Of a stretch of 64,000 bases of DNA, positions 17,270-27,159 are shown in pieces (within the stretch, counting starts at the first letter, position 1; every line of letters starts with the position of its first letter). The notes beneath the pieces are model-generated. The model saw only the letters and a program-made list of their open reading frames with translations, did no database searches and was not told the DNA's origin. A program made the position numbers and the translations under genes. Source of the stretch: Gemmatimonadota bacterium (lineage in GTDB: Bacteria > Gemmatimonadota > Gemmatimonadetes > Gemmatimonadales > GWC2-71-9); assembly GCA_003169895.1 (NCBI GenBank), contig PNAE01000007.1, forward strand, positions 626,967-690,966, in the 5' to 3' direction.

Positions 17270-18589
17270 TTACTTAGCCTTTATCCATCTCATGGCCTCC
17301 ATCAGCGAGGGCTTCTTTCCGTACATCAGTACACCGGTGCGGTAGATCCGTCCGGCTACCCAGGTCACCGCGAGAAGCGCCAACACGCTGAGCACCAAAG
17401 ACACCGCGAGCTCGGAGTGTGGCACTGCGGTCAACGACCACCGCGCTGGCATGACGAACGGCGACACGAAGGGAATCATCGATGCCGTGACGGCGAGGCT
17501 GCCCGTCGGATCCTTCATGACCGCGAACAGCGTAAAGAAGCCGATCACGATCGCCATATTCACAAACATCGAGACCTGCTGCGCTTCCTGAACGGTGTTG
17601 AACATCGACCCGATCGCAGCGTAGAGCGCACCATACAGCAGGAACCCGAGCACGAAATACACCAGGAACACGACGAGCAGGTCCGGTGCCATCGACGGAA
17701 TCGGAAACTGCTGCATCGCATCTGCGCTCACGCCGATCGCGTGGGCGATACGGGCGTGCTGACTGGTCACGAGGAAGATCGTGCCACCCCAGATTGAGAG
17801 CTGCAGCAGGCCGGTTGCACCGACGCCGAGCACCTTGCCGAGCAGCATCTGGAAGGGCCGCAACGACGACATCAGCACTTCCATGATACGAGAAGTCTTT
17901 TCCTCGATCACCGATGTCAACGTCTGTTGACCGTAGATGATCATCGCGAGATACAGGATGAAGCCCATGATGTAGGCGATGATGAACGACGCAAAGCCAC
18001 TCTCGCCGGTTGCCTTGCCGTCACTGACTTTCACCGTTTGCATGTCCGCCGGCGTCATCGCGCCCATCATCACCGCCGGATTCACCCCGGCGCGCTCCAG
18101 GCGCGTCGTCGCCAGGACGCGGCTGACCGCGCCCTCGAGCTGTCCCATCGCTTCGAACGCGCTGGTGTTGCTGCCCAGGTACTGGAGCTTCCCGGTGACG
18201 AGCGTGGTATCCGACAGTACCAGCACCCCGTCGAGCGCCTGCGGATCGTGTTCCCTGCTGATCCCCGTGTGCGCGACCAGTGAATCGCGGACACGTGCGA
18301 TGCCAGCGGCATTCGCGCGTACGCGGTGGAGCTCATACCGAGGGACCGAGTTGGTGTCGCGCGACAATTTCTGCTGCGCGAGCGACGCTTCGACATCTGC
18401 GCCCAAACTGTCGCTGCTGCCGTCGACGATCGCCACGCGAAGAGTGCGATTGCCACCGCGGGACAACAACGCCGGAAGTACGGCGAACATCACCATCATG
18501 ACGGGAAGCAGCAGGGTCGAAATGATGAACGCCTTGGTCCGTACCCGAGCATTGAGCTCGCGCAGCAATACGACGAAGATCTTTCTCAT
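17270..18589 (-). CDS. ABC-2 type permease, NatB-like
   Basis: 439 residues. The N-terminal span is LLRELNARVRTKAFIISTLLLP (about residues 8-35). A large extracytoplasmic domain of about 190 residues follows, then five or so C-terminal spans, with the conserved VIEEKTSRIMEVLMSSLRPFQMLLGKVLG segment. This layout is that of NatB-like sodium-efflux or peptide-exporter permeases. The start overlaps the ATPase gene stop by 4 bases. The substrate is unknown; NatAB sodium export is only one option. Confidence 0.82.
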   Translation of the reverse strand: MRKIFVVLLRELNARVRTKAFIISTLLLPVMMVMFAVLPALLSRGGNRTLRVAIVDGSSDSLGADVEASLAQQKLSRDTNSVPRYELHRVRANAAGIARVRDSLVAHTGISREHDPQALDGVLVLSDTTLVTGKLQYLGSNTSAFEAMGQLEGAVSRVLATTRLERAGVNPAVMMGAMTPADMQTVKVSDGKATGESGFASFIIAYIMGFILYLAMIIYGQQTLTSVIEEKTSRIMEVLMSSLRPFQMLLGKVLGVGATGLLQLSIWGGTIFLVTSQHARIAHAIGVSADAMQQFPIPSMAPDLLVVFLVYFVLGFLLYGALYAAIGSMFNTVQEAQQVSMFVNMAIVIGFFTLFAVMKDPTGSLAVTASMIPFVSPFVMPARWSLTAVPHSELAVSLVLSVLALLAVTWVAGRIYRTGVLMYGKKPSLMEAMRWIKAK

Positions 18590-19533
18590 GCCGCCGCCTT
18601 GGCCGGCACTTCTGCTGCGTTGCCGACCTTCGCGATGAAGATTGACTGGAGCGACGGCTCGACCACTTCAAACCGGTTGAGGCCGACATCCGCAGCGACC
18701 AGGGCACGCAGCAACGCCTGGGGATCAACGCCGACTGCCATCGCGACTTCGGCGCTGGCGCCATAGTCATCGAGCTTGGCGACGAGGGCGGGATCAGCGA
18801 GAATCCGTTCGGCGACCTCCTTCCCACGGAAGAAGGTCAGCGCGATGTGCCGCTCGCCGAATCCCGCCTTGACCTCGCTGACCGTCCCGTCGACGACTTT
18901 CTCCCCGCGCGCGATGATCACGATGCGATCGCACATCCGCTCCGCCTGCTCCATTACATGCGTCGAGAACAGCACCGTGCGACCACTGCGGGCAATTTCC
19001 ACCACCACGTCCTTCATCACCTGCAGGTTGATCGGGTCCAGGCCGGAAAACGGTTCATCGAGAATGACCAGCTCCGGATCGTGGATCAGCGTGCCAGCGA
19101 ACTGGATTTTTTGCTGCATACCCTTGGACAGGTCTTCGATTCGTTTGAGCCTCCAGTCGCTCAGGCCAAGACGCTGTAACCATCTGTCCGCCTTGACTTT
19201 AGCATCTGCTTTACGCATCCCCTTCACCTCGCCCAAAAAGGCGAGGTGATCGAGGACCTTCATTTTCCGGTAGAGCCCCCGCTCTTCCGGGAGAAAGCCG
19301 AGGCGCTCCGAGAGATCACGTGACGAGGCCGAGCTGCCGAAGAGGGTGATCTTCCCGGCATCCGGCTCAATGATGTCCATGATCATCCGAATGGTGGTCG
19401 ACTTCCCTGCCCCGTTCGGTCCCAACAGGCCAAAGATCCCCCCACTCGGCACCGTGAACGACAGGTCCTTCACCGCGGTGAACGCGCCAAAGCGCTTGGT
19501 GACGTGGTCGATGCTGATGGCAGGCGTACTCAT
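18586..19533 (-). CDS. ABC ATPase, NatA-like
   Basis: 315 residues. GLLGPNGAGKST (Walker A, about residue 34-45), LSERLGFLPEERGLYRKM (Q-loop region), the DLSKGMQQKIQFAGTLI signature, LVILDEPFSGLD (Walker B and D-loop) and LFSTHVMEQAERMCD (switch histidine) are all present. The C-terminal 90 residues form the accessory domain seen in NatA-type ATPases. It pairs with the permease at 17270-18589. A 180-base gap separates it from the next gene upstream. Confidence 0.9.
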   Translation of the reverse strand: MSTPAISIDHVTKRFGAFTAVKDLSFTVPSGGIFGLLGPNGAGKSTTIRMIMDIIEPDAGKITLFGSSASSRDLSERLGFLPEERGLYRKMKVLDHLAFLGEVKGMRKADAKVKADRWLQRLGLSDWRLKRIEDLSKGMQQKIQFAGTLIHDPELVILDEPFSGLDPINLQVMKDVVVEIARSGRTVLFSTHVMEQAERMCDRIVIIARGEKVVDGTVSEVKAGFGERHIALTFFRGKEVAERILADPALVAKLDDYGASAEVAMAVGVDPQALLRALVAADVGLNRFEVVEPSLQSIFIAKVGNAAEVPAKAAA

Positions 19534-19713
19534 CGTGATGGTTCCCCAGGACGCGGTGGACCTTCGGACAATCGTCGAAAAGGGCTTGGTTCACGTTGAA
19601 TCTCGGACACTCGCAAGTCTGCGCCGTGAGCCGTGAGCCGTGTGCTCGGCGAACAACCTAGCGCGTGCGCGCGATGCCAGCGCATCCGCGCCCGCGCGGC
19701 TCATGGGTGCCAC

Positions 19714-19995
19714 TCAGGGGAATGAGTCGAACCGCCTGACGCTGCCGGCTTCTTCGATCGGGATCACGAAGTGCTTCTCGGTTGCCGCGACCCCGAACTT
19801 CTGCTGCTTGGCGAGCCAGACCTCAAGCACCAACGGGTTGCTCGCCGGGTCGTGAATCGCGACGTCACGCATGGTGATTCCGCGCGGTCCCCGCTCATGC
19901 CAGCGTCCGACGTACGTGCGACCGCTGGCACCGGTGATCACTACGGTAACCCCGTGCAGTTCATCGTGACCGGGGTGAAAGACGTGACCGGTCAC
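19714..19995 (-). CDS. Small conserved-looking protein at the end of the suf operon
   Basis: 93 residues. GTG at 19995 overlaps the bacilliredoxin stop (GTGA), which supports real coupled translation. The sequence is a compact soluble beta-rich protein (ELHGVTVVITGASGRTYVG, then MRDVAIHDP, then VLEVWLAKQQKFGVA) ending in a proline. No metal-binding cysteines or membrane spans are visible, and I do not recognise the family. Position suggests a role connected with Fe-S assembly or thiol redox. Confidence 0.65.
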   Translation of the reverse strand: MTGHVFHPGHDELHGVTVVITGASGRTYVGRWHERGPRGITMRDVAIHDPASNPLVLEVWLAKQQKFGVAATEKHFVIPIEEAGSVRRFDSFP

Positions 19996-20411
19996 GCGCA
20001 GTGGCTGTCGAACGCCTGGGTCAACAGCGCCGCGACCTGATCGGGGTGGCGGCCCTCGATCTGGTGCCGATGCACGAACGCCACCACTTCGCCGTCCTTG
20101 AGAAGGGCCACCGACGGCGACGAGGGCTGATACTCGCCGAAGTACGACCGCGCTCGCGCGGTGGCGTCAAGGTCCTGCCCGGCGAACACCGAATACAACC
20201 TGCCCGGCTTCACCTCGTGCTGCAGCGCCTTGGCGAGCGCTGGGCGCGCCATGCCGGCCGCACAACCGCAGACCGAATTCACGAACACGAGCGCAGTACC
20301 GTTCGCGTCAGCAAGCGCCGCGTCCACATCGGCAACCGATCGCAGCTCTTCGACGCCGAGACGGGTGACTTCCTCGCGCATCGGCTTGATCATCATTTCA
20401 GGATAAGGCAT
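19992..20411 (-). CDS. brxA: BrxA/BrxB-type bacilliredoxin
   Basis: 139 residues from ATG at 20411 (MPYPEMMIKPMREEV), preceded by GGAG. The active-site CGC motif lies in LVFVNSVCGCAAGMARPAL, the hallmark of the DUF1094/YphP family that removes bacillithiol or other low-molecular thiols from oxidised proteins. The thioredoxin-like fold is supported by LYSVFAGQDLDATARARSYF and SPSVALLKDGEVVAFVHRHQIEG. It follows sufU by 28 bases, so it sits in the suf operon, where it could keep SUF cysteines reduced (inference). Confidence 0.9.
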   Translation of the reverse strand: MPYPEMMIKPMREEVTRLGVEELRSVADVDAALADANGTALVFVNSVCGCAAGMARPALAKALQHEVKPGRLYSVFAGQDLDATARARSYFGEYQPSSPSVALLKDGEVVAFVHRHQIEGRHPDQVAALLTQAFDSHCA

Positions 20412-20439
20412 CTCGATTGAACTCCGGTGAATGTCTGGA

Positions 20440-20886
20440 TCATGTGTCAGCCGTGAGCTGTGAGCCATGGCTCAACGCGGCCTTCATCGCATGCCACGCC
20501 AGCGTCGCGCACTTCACGCGCATCGGAAACTCAGCGAGGCCGCGGAACACGACGAGCTTTCCAAGGTCATCGGCATTGGTTTCCGCTCCAGTCACCAGGG
20601 CGTGGAAGTGATCGAACAATTCCCGCGCCTCGGTGGTGGTCCGACCTTGCAACATCGTTGTCATCAAGGACGCCGAAGCGCGGGAAATGGCGCAGCCACG
20701 GCCCTGGAAGCCGATGTCGGTAATGCGGCCGTCACCATCCAGCTGCAACTCGACGGAGACCTCGTCGCCGCACATCGGGTTCCGGCCCTCGGCCCGACAC
20801 GATGGCGCGAGCAGTGGCCGGCAGTTTCGCGGACTGCGGTCGTGGGCGATGATCACGCTCTGATAGAGCTCGGCTATCGTGCTCAC
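20440..20886 (-). CDS. sufU: Fe-S assembly sulfur-transfer/scaffold protein SufU
   Basis: 148 residues. The three conserved cysteines of the SufU/IscU fold are visible: NPMCGDEV, QGRGCAISRASASLM and MRVKCATLAWHAMKAAL, with the SufU-type insertion (GRTTTEARELFDHFHALVTG) between the second and third. In Gram-positive-type SUF systems SufU accepts persulfide sulfur from SufS through zinc. The start overlaps sufS by 4 bases. Confidence 0.93.
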   Translation of the reverse strand: MSTIAELYQSVIIAHDRSPRNCRPLLAPSCRAEGRNPMCGDEVSVELQLDGDGRITDIGFQGRGCAISRASASLMTTMLQGRTTTEARELFDHFHALVTGAETNADDLGKLVVFRGLAEFPMRVKCATLAWHAMKAALSHGSQLTADT

Positions 20887-22127
20887 AAGCCGAACACCTT
20901 GCGCACGCCGGCGAGACCGCGGGCAAGCGCGTCGACGTCCGACCTGGTGTTGTACAGCGCGAACGATGCACGTGCGGTCGCGGTCAGCCCGAAGCGCTGG
21001 TGCAGCGGCTGCGTGCAGTGATGGCCGGCGCGAATGCAGATCCCGTCGCCGTCAAGCAATGATGCAATATCATGGGCGTGAACGCCGCGCATCGTGAACG
21101 CAACCACAGGCGCCTTGTGGGGGGCGGTACCGACCAGCTGGAGACCAGGAATCCCGGACAGCGACTCGATCGCGTAGTCGCGCAGCGCGTCTTCATGCCG
21201 GCGAATTGCGTCGTGGTCCTGGGATCCCAGCCAGTCGAGCGCGGCGTCGAGACCTACCGCACCGGCGATATCCGGAGTGCCTGCTTCGAATCTGCGAGGC
21301 GGGAGTGCGTAGGTCGTGCGCTCGAAAGTCACTTCGTCAATCATGTCTCCGCCGCCCTGGTATGGCGGCATGGCGGCCAGGTGCTCCTGCTTCGCCCAGA
21401 GGACGCCGATGCCCGTCGGCCCGAAAACCTTGTGGCCGGAGAAACAATAGAAGTCGCAGCCCAGTGCGGCGACGTCGATGGCGACATGCGCGACGGCCTG
21501 CGCCCCGTCGACCAGCACCGGAACGCCGGCGGCCTGCGCCATGCCGCAAAGCTCTGCCACCGGGTTGATGGTCCCGAGCGTGTTGGAGACATGCGTGACG
21601 GCCAGCAGGCTCGGACCCTCGTGCAGCATCCGCTCGGCGGCGGCCAAATCGAGTTCACCGACATCAGAAACGGGAATCGGTACGGTCGCCGCCCCGACGA
21701 GCTGCCACGGAACGATGTTGGCGTGATGCTCCATCGTTGTCACGAGCACGGTACCACCGCGCGGCAGGCGCGGGGTCAGGAAACTGTGCGCAACGAGGTT
21801 GATTGCCTCGGTCGTGCCGCGCACAAAGACCACCTCGTCCGCCATACTGGCACCGATAAACCGGGCGGCCCGCGCGCGCGCGGCTTCCCAGGCGATGGTC
21901 GCACGTTCGCTCAGTTGGTACACGCCGCGGTGAATGTTGGCGTTGTCGTGCAGGTAAAAATCGCGCACCGCGTCGATCACCCGTCGTGGCTTCTGGGTCG
22001 TCGCCGCGCTGTCGAGATATACCAGCGGCTTACCGCGGGACATGGTCGACAGGATCGGAAACTGCGACCGGAGTGCTGCTTCGTCCAGCTCGGCATGCTC
22101 GGGGGCAACTGCGATCGGCGCGGTCAT
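20883..22127 (-). CDS. sufS: Cysteine desulfurase SufS
   Basis: 414 residues, group II SufS. The PLP lysine is in YCFSGHKVFGPTGIGVLWAK. The catalytic cysteine is in CIRAGHHCTQPLHQRFG. Other blocks are PLVYLDSAATTQKPRRVIDAV near the N-terminus and VTTMEHHANIVPWQLV in the middle. It removes sulfur from cysteine to form a persulfide that SufU relays to the SufBCD scaffold. Four bases separate its start from the sufD stop. Confidence 0.95.
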   Translation of the reverse strand: MTAPIAVAPEHAELDEAALRSQFPILSTMSRGKPLVYLDSAATTQKPRRVIDAVRDFYLHDNANIHRGVYQLSERATIAWEAARARAARFIGASMADEVVFVRGTTEAINLVAHSFLTPRLPRGGTVLVTTMEHHANIVPWQLVGAATVPIPVSDVGELDLAAAERMLHEGPSLLAVTHVSNTLGTINPVAELCGMAQAAGVPVLVDGAQAVAHVAIDVAALGCDFYCFSGHKVFGPTGIGVLWAKQEHLAAMPPYQGGGDMIDEVTFERTTYALPPRRFEAGTPDIAGAVGLDAALDWLGSQDHDAIRRHEDALRDYAIESLSGIPGLQLVGTAPHKAPVVAFTMRGVHAHDIASLLDGDGICIRAGHHCTQPLHQRFGLTATARASFALYNTRSDVDALARGLAGVRKVFGL

Positions 22128-22131
22128 GGTA

Positions 22132-23496
22132 TCAGGCGATCAAGGCGTTCATCTCGGCGTACACCAACGCCTCCAGCGCCTCGCGCACCTGTGGTTGGGT
22201 GATCTCGGCGACGACCTCGGCGACGAATGCCGTGATGAGCAACACCTCGACGGCGCGACCGGCGATCCCGCGACTGCGCATATAGTATCGTTGCTGGTCG
22301 TCGAGCTTCCCGACGGTCGCACCGTGCGTGCACTTGACGTCATCGGCGAAAATTTCCAGTTGCGGCTTCGTATCGATCCTGGCCTCGTCGCCGAGCAGCA
22401 GGTTGCGATTGGTCTGCTTTGCGTCGGTCCTTTGCGCCTCAGGCCGAACGATCACCTTGCCGTTGAACACGCCGCGAGCGCGCTCGGCCAGCACGCCCTT
22501 GTAGACCTCCCACGACCTGCAATCGGGGTGATCGTGGAAGATCGCGGTATGGCTATCGACCAGTTGTTCCCCGCGGGCAACGTACAGCCCGTAGAGCAGT
22601 GTTTCGATGTTGGCGCCGCCGAGCCGGGCATGGAGGTTGTGTCGCGACAACCTGCCACCAAGGGCGAGCGCAAAGGAGCGGTAATGGGAAGCGCGCGCCT
22701 GATCGACCGCCGTGAAGCCGACATGGTACGTCGCGAGCGACTCGCGCTGCAGGCGGGTGTGTTCGAGGCGCGCGCTCTCACCCAGGACGATCTCGGCACA
22801 GATGTCAGTCAGCTGGGGACGCGGCGTGCCCCGCGCGTGACCCAAATGAACGAAGGTCTCGATCACGGTGGCTTGCGCGCCACGATCGAGCACCGTCAGC
22901 ATCCGCGGAGCGACGATCGACCCGGCGGCGCCGTCGGTGGCCACATAGAGCACGTGGAGGGGCTCCTGAAGCGCCACGCCGGCGCCGACGTGAACGAACG
23001 CACCATCACGCACCAGCGCCGCGTTGACGGCGGTGAACGCCGACGCGTCGACTGGCGCGTGGTGTCCCAGATGCCGCTCAACCAGCGGATGGCCGATGGC
23101 GATTGCGTCTGCGAGCGACCCGAACGTGGCGCCGGGCGGCAGCGTGCCGATGCGCGACAGTCGACGATCGACGTAACCGTCGACAACGACGAGGAGAGGC
23201 CAGCCAGGCATGCCGAGCAGGAAGGGCGCGAGGTCCACGATAGCGACCGGCATTGCTGGCCCTGGCGCGTTGAACTGCAGCGCAGCCAGGCCCTGCAGCG
23301 GCGTGAATCGCCACTCTTCGTCCTTCGATCCCGGCAGTCCGACGTCGGCGAAGCGCGCCACTGCAGCGCGGCGCAGGTCCGCAAGCCAGGCCGGATCACC
23401 GGCAGCATCGGCCACGGCGGTCGCCAACTCGGCGAAGCCGCGCAGGGTCCGGCTGCCCGCGCGGCTCGTCACCACATCCGCCGCCAATGACGTCAT
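22132..23496 (-). CDS. sufD: Fe-S cluster assembly protein SufD
   Basis: 454 residues. The C-terminal two-thirds is the beta-helix shared with SufB, ending with DVKCTHGATVGKLDDQQRYYMRSRGI and a helical tail. The family histidine (CTHGATVG) is present. The N-terminal helical part contains LPGSKDEEWRFTPLQGLA, typical of SufD. It forms the SufBC2D scaffold with the neighbouring products. The start overlaps the sufC stop by 4 bases. Confidence 0.93.
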   Translation of the reverse strand: MTSLAADVVTSRAGSRTLRGFAELATAVADAAGDPAWLADLRRAAVARFADVGLPGSKDEEWRFTPLQGLAALQFNAPGPAMPVAIVDLAPFLLGMPGWPLLVVVDGYVDRRLSRIGTLPPGATFGSLADAIAIGHPLVERHLGHHAPVDASAFTAVNAALVRDGAFVHVGAGVALQEPLHVLYVATDGAAGSIVAPRMLTVLDRGAQATVIETFVHLGHARGTPRPQLTDICAEIVLGESARLEHTRLQRESLATYHVGFTAVDQARASHYRSFALALGGRLSRHNLHARLGGANIETLLYGLYVARGEQLVDSHTAIFHDHPDCRSWEVYKGVLAERARGVFNGKVIVRPEAQRTDAKQTNRNLLLGDEARIDTKPQLEIFADDVKCTHGATVGKLDDQQRYYMRSRGIAGRAVEVLLITAFVAEVVAEITQPQVREALEALVYAEMNALIA

Positions 23497-24317
23497 GGCG
23501 CCGCGGGGACTGGCGAAGCGGTGGCCGCATAGGACGCGGCGGGCGCCGTCACCGACTCGGCATCACCCGTTCCAGTCAACCATTCGTAGCCGCGCTCCTC
23601 GAGTTCATGCGCGAGTTCCTTGCCGCCAGACTTCACGATGCGTCCGCCAGAAAGCACATGCACCCGGTCCGGAACGATGTAGTTGAGCAACCGCTGGTAG
23701 TGGGTCACCAGCACGGTCGCACGATCGGGACGGCGGAGCGCGTTGACGCCTTTGGCCACGATACGCAACGCATCGATGTCGAGTCCGGAGTCAGTTTCGT
23801 CAAGCACCGCCAGCGTGGGTTCGAGCACCGCCATCTGGAGAATCTCGTTGCGCTTCTTTTCGCCGCCGGAGAACCCGGCATTCACGGCGCGTTCCATGAT
23901 CTCCGGTCCCCATTCGACGACGCGCAACCGGTCCTCGAGCAGGTCGAGGAAATCCATGGGGTCGAGTTCGTCCAAGCCGCGTGCCTTGCGAATTGCGTTG
24001 TAGGCCGTGCGCAGGAAATAGGCGTTGGTCACGCCGGGGATTTCGACCGGATACTGGAATGCGAGGAACAGCCCGGCGTGTGCGCGCTCCTCCGGCTCCA
24101 TGTCGAGGAGGTCATGGCCGGCAAATGTGACCGTTCCCCGGGTCACGCGGTACGCGGGGTGGCCAGCGAGCACCTGCGCGAGCGTGCTCTTCCCCGATCC
24201 GTTGGGACCCATGATGGCGTGGACTTCACCGGCGTCCACGGTGAGCGAGACGCCGCGGAGGATCTCGGCGTCACCAGCGTTGGCGTGTAGATCCACGATT
24301 TCGAGTAACGCCATCAT
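23493..24317 (-). CDS. sufC: Fe-S assembly ATPase SufC
   Basis: 274 residues. GPNGSGKST (Walker A), [28 protein letters not shown] (the SufC-specific Q-loop region), [19 protein letters not shown] (signature) and [16 protein letters not shown] (Walker B plus the SufC D-loop) are all in place. The C-terminal 25 residues (from about 250) form an alanine-rich tail beyond the usual end. It drives conformational change of SufB/SufD. The start overlaps sufB by 4 bases. Confidence 0.95.
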   Translation of the reverse strand: MMALLEIVDLHANAGDAEILRGVSLTVDAGEVHAIMGPNGSGKSTLAQVLAGHPAYRVTRGTVTFAGHDLLDMEPEERAHAGLFLAFQYPVEIPGVTNAYFLRTAYNAIRKARGLDELDPMDFLDLLEDRLRVVEWGPEIMERAVNAGFSGGEKKRNEILQMAVLEPTLAVLDETDSGLDIDALRIVAKGVNALRRPDRATVLVTHYQRLLNYIVPDRVHVLSGGRIVKSGGKELAHELEERGYEWLTGTGDAESVTAPAASYAATASPVPAAP

Positions 24318-25750
24318 CCCACGCTCCCCTCGAGACTGACTCCAAGCAGCTTCTGCGCCTCGACGGCAAACTCCATCGGCAACTCGCGAAACACCTCCTT
24401 GCAGAAGCCGTTCACGATGACGCTGATGGCGTTCTCGGTATTCATGCCGCGCTGCTTGCAGAAGAAGATCTGGTCCTCACCGATCTTGGAGGTGCTCGCT
24501 TCGTGCTCCACCTTGCTCGACGAGTTCTGCACATCGATGTACGGAAAGGTGTGCGCGCCGCACCGATTGCCGATCAGCATCGAGTCGCACTGGGTGTAAT
24601 TGCGCGCACCGCTCGCCTTTGGCAGGATCTTGACCTGCCCACGATACGAATTCTGGCCGCGGCCCGCGCTGATTCCCTTCGACACGACCGTACTCTTCGT
24701 GTTGCGTCCCAGGTGAATCATTTTGGTACCGGTGTCGGCCTGCTGCCAGCCGTTGACGACCGCTACCGAGTAGAACTCGCCCACGGAGTCGTCACCCTGC
24801 AGGATCACGCTGGGATACTTCCAGGTGATCGCGGAGCCGGTCTCGACCTGCGTCCACGAAATCTTCGCGCCACGCATGGCCTTGCCGCGCTTGGTGACGA
24901 AATTGTAGATCCCCCCCACCCCGTTCTCGTCGCCGGCATACCAGTTCTGCACCGTCGAGTACTTGATGGTGGCGTTGTCGAGCGCCACTAACTCCACGAC
25001 GGCGGCGTGCAGCTGGTTTTCGTCTCGCTTGGGTGCGGTGCAGCCCTCGAGGTACGAGACGTAGCTGCCTTCGTCCGCGATGATAAGCGTGCGCTCGAAC
25101 TGGCCGGTGTTCGCGGCGTTGATGCGGAAGTAAGTCGACAACTCCATCGGGCAGCGAACGCCCTTGGGGATGTACACGAAGGAGCCATCGGAGAATACCG
25201 CGGCGTTGAGCGCGGCGAAGTAGTTGTCCGACGCGGGGACCACCGAGCCGAGATAGCGCTGCACGAGGTCGGGATGCTCCTGCACTGCCTCGCCAAACGA
25301 GCAGAAGAACACGCCGGACTTGGCCAGCGTCGCCTTGAACGTCGTGCCGACCGAGACCGAATCGAAGATGGCGTCGACGGCGACCCCGGCGAGCAGCTTC
25401 TGCTCGCTCAGCGGGATGCCAAGCTTGGCGTAGGTCTCGAGCAGCTTCGGGTCGACGTCATCGAGCGAACCCAGCGGCTTCTGGGTCCTGGGAGCAGCGA
25501 AGTACGAGATCGCCTGGTAGTCGATCGGCTCGTGGTGGATGTTGGCCCAATGGGGCTCGTGGGTCATTTCCAGCCAGCGTCGGTACGCCTTCAGGCGCCA
25601 CTCGAGCAGCCATTCCGGCTCGCGCTTCCGCGCCGAAATGAACCGGACGGTTTCTTCCGACAGACCGATCGGCGCGGTCTCCTGCTCGATATCGGTGACG
25701 AACCCGTACTTGTATTCACGGTTGACGAGCGCCTCGACCGGCGAACTCAT
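24314..25750 (-). CDS. sufB: Fe-S cluster assembly scaffold SufB
   Basis: 478 residues from ATG at 25750 ([17 protein letters not shown]), which overlaps the regulator stop by 4 bases; the longer frame upstream is a shadow of that regulator. It shows the SufB core: [34 protein letters not shown] with the functional cysteine, [28 protein letters not shown], and [24 protein letters not shown]. It is the scaffold on which the new cluster forms. Confidence 0.95.
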   Translation of the reverse strand: MSSPVEALVNREYKYGFVTDIEQETAPIGLSEETVRFISARKREPEWLLEWRLKAYRRWLEMTHEPHWANIHHEPIDYQAISYFAAPRTQKPLGSLDDVDPKLLETYAKLGIPLSEQKLLAGVAVDAIFDSVSVGTTFKATLAKSGVFFCSFGEAVQEHPDLVQRYLGSVVPASDNYFAALNAAVFSDGSFVYIPKGVRCPMELSTYFRINAANTGQFERTLIIADEGSYVSYLEGCTAPKRDENQLHAAVVELVALDNATIKYSTVQNWYAGDENGVGGIYNFVTKRGKAMRGAKISWTQVETGSAITWKYPSVILQGDDSVGEFYSVAVVNGWQQADTGTKMIHLGRNTKSTVVSKGISAGRGQNSYRGQVKILPKASGARNYTQCDSMLIGNRCGAHTFPYIDVQNSSSKVEHEASTSKIGEDQIFFCKQRGMNTENAISVIVNGFCKEVFRELPMEFAVEAQKLLGVSLEGSVG

Positions 25751-26445
25751 GAGGCGCCCTCCGGCGTCGGAACGCTGATGGTGACGTGATAGCTGCAGGA
25801 TCCACACCCCGCCGCGATGTGGGACTGACGCTCGATCGTCGCGCCGAACGCCTGCGCAAGGAATGCTTCTTCGGCCGCGCACACCTCAGGAAACCGTTCA
25901 GCCACCATGCGCTGGGGGCAATTGTGCTCGGTGAGCACGCCGCCATCCGCTGCCGGCTGCCATGTTGCCATGAAGCCTTCGTCATCCAGGGCGCGGGCGA
26001 TGTGCTCGCCACGGGCCTCCCGCGCCAGTTCCGCCGTCTCCGCGCAGATGCGCGCACCGAGCGCGCCATAGTGCGCCTGCAGGAGCGTGGCGGACGCGTC
26101 CCGGCCCTGCAGCGCGACCATGTGATCGAGCAAGTGGGCCACGGTCGCTGCATAACGTTCGGGAAAGAGCGCGTGGCCCCTTGCGCTCAAGCGGTAGGCG
26201 TAAGCCGGTGCACCAACGCCGTGAGGCGTCCGGTCATGCACCACCAAACCGTCGGCTTCGAGTTCCTTGAGGTGGTGCCGCACGGCGTTGAGTGAGCAGT
26301 CGAGCGTTCCTGCGAGGGCGGCGGCGGTAGCGACACCGGCCTGCTTGAGGCACCGCAACACGACCGCCCGGGTACCACGGTGGCCAATCGGCGCGGGGGG
26401 CGGCGCGGAACTGCCGGCGTCAGAGGTGTGACCATGGACACGCAT
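25747..26445 (-). CDS. sufR: SufR-like Fe-S transcriptional regulator of the suf operon
   Basis: 232 residues. A winged helix-turn-helix lies at about 25-85 ([41 protein letters not shown]). The C-terminal part carries the SufR ligand set: [23 protein letters not shown] and [11 protein letters not shown]. In cyanobacteria and actinobacteria SufR binds a cluster and represses suf when clusters are sufficient. Being the first gene of the operon fits autoregulation. The ATG at 26445 lies only a couple of bases from the predicted transcription start. A relative is cut by the left window edge. Confidence 0.9.
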   Translation of the reverse strand: MRVHGHTSDAGSSAPPPAPIGHRGTRAVVLRCLKQAGVATAAALAGTLDCSLNAVRHHLKELEADGLVVHDRTPHGVGAPAYAYRLSARGHALFPERYAATVAHLLDHMVALQGRDASATLLQAHYGALGARICAETAELAREARGEHIARALDDEGFMATWQPAADGGVLTEHNCPQRMVAERFPEVCAAEEAFLAQAFGATIERQSHIAAGCGSCSYHVTISVPTPEGAS

Positions 26446-26453
26446 AGCCCCAA

Positions 26454-26482
26454 ATTCTAGACTTCGATGCCGGCATTGTCAA
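26454..26482 (-). promoter_or_regulatory. Strong sigma70-type promoter of the suf operon with palindromic spacer
   Basis: Read leftward: TTGACA at 26482-26477, a 17-base spacer, then TAGAAT at 26459-26454. The spacer contains the perfect palindrome ATGCCGGCAT (26467-26476), a good operator candidate for the SufR-like product. Transcription should begin near 26447, and the first codon starts at 26445, so the message is essentially leaderless. Confidence 0.75.
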
Positions 26483-26621
26483 TTCATCCAATGTTCTTGG
26501 TACGAATCCGTAGCTTATTGAACCACTGGCGGTTGAGTCAGCTCTGGCTGTCCGGAACCGCCCTTCCTTCGGTCCCGGCGACGCGCTAGCCTCCAGTGCC
26601 TTTCACCTCCTCCCAACCTGG

Positions 26622-27038
26622 ATGGCCGTGATGCGACGGAGTCGGATGTTCGCCAGTCTGGCAGCCGCTGTCTTGGCCATGTCGATCACGGCCCAATCCC
26701 CCGCCCAGGTGACGATGCCCTCCGGGAACTACGTGATCCAGGCACGAGACAGCAACAAGACCAGCGAAGTCGCGATCGTCGGCTGGCCATTCGTGCTCAA
26801 GGGCAACGGTGCGTTCACGCTGACCAATCCGGACAGCTTGACGTTCACTGGAAGGATTGTCCAGAAGGACGGCATGGCGACGTACACGGATCAGAGCTGC
26901 GACCAGCCCGGGCTGTACTTCGTCCGCCAGGAACGCGGTGGATACACGTTCGACCTCAAGTCGCCGGGGTGTGTGGGGACGGATTCCAGCTGGGTCAAGC
27001 TGTTGTTCGTTCCGGAGAAGCCCAGGAAATCACCCTGA
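26622..27038 (+). CDS. Small exported protein, unknown function
   Basis: 138 residues with a signal peptide ([25 protein letters not shown] region). The start is uncertain among ATG 26622, GTG 26628 and ATG 26631, and no clear ribosome site is present. The mature part is a small beta-rich domain ([37 protein letters not shown]) with two cysteines (QSCDQPG, SPGCVG) that could form a disulfide. It is divergent from the suf operon. I do not recognise the family; similar small secreted beta-barrels are common in soil bacteria. Confidence 0.7.
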   Translation: MAVMRRSRMFASLAAAVLAMSITAQSPAQVTMPSGNYVIQARDSNKTSEVAIVGWPFVLKGNGAFTLTNPDSLTFTGRIVQKDGMATYTDQSCDQPGLYFVRQERGGYTFDLKSPGCVGTDSSWVKLLFVPEKPRKSP

Positions 27039-27159
27039 TTGCGGTCCACACCGACATACCCCTTGCGCGGCGCGGGGGCGCGTTCCTACTGTGTGCCGGT
27101 GCCGCATCGCATCACGCGGTCGTGCATCAGCCCAGTCTGGCGTGTCGGAGGGATGTTCG

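Noticed and set aside
17281-17289. TTATCCATC, a near DnaA box close to parS
   Set aside because: It lies inside the end of the NatB-like coding sequence, is isolated and differs at two positions.
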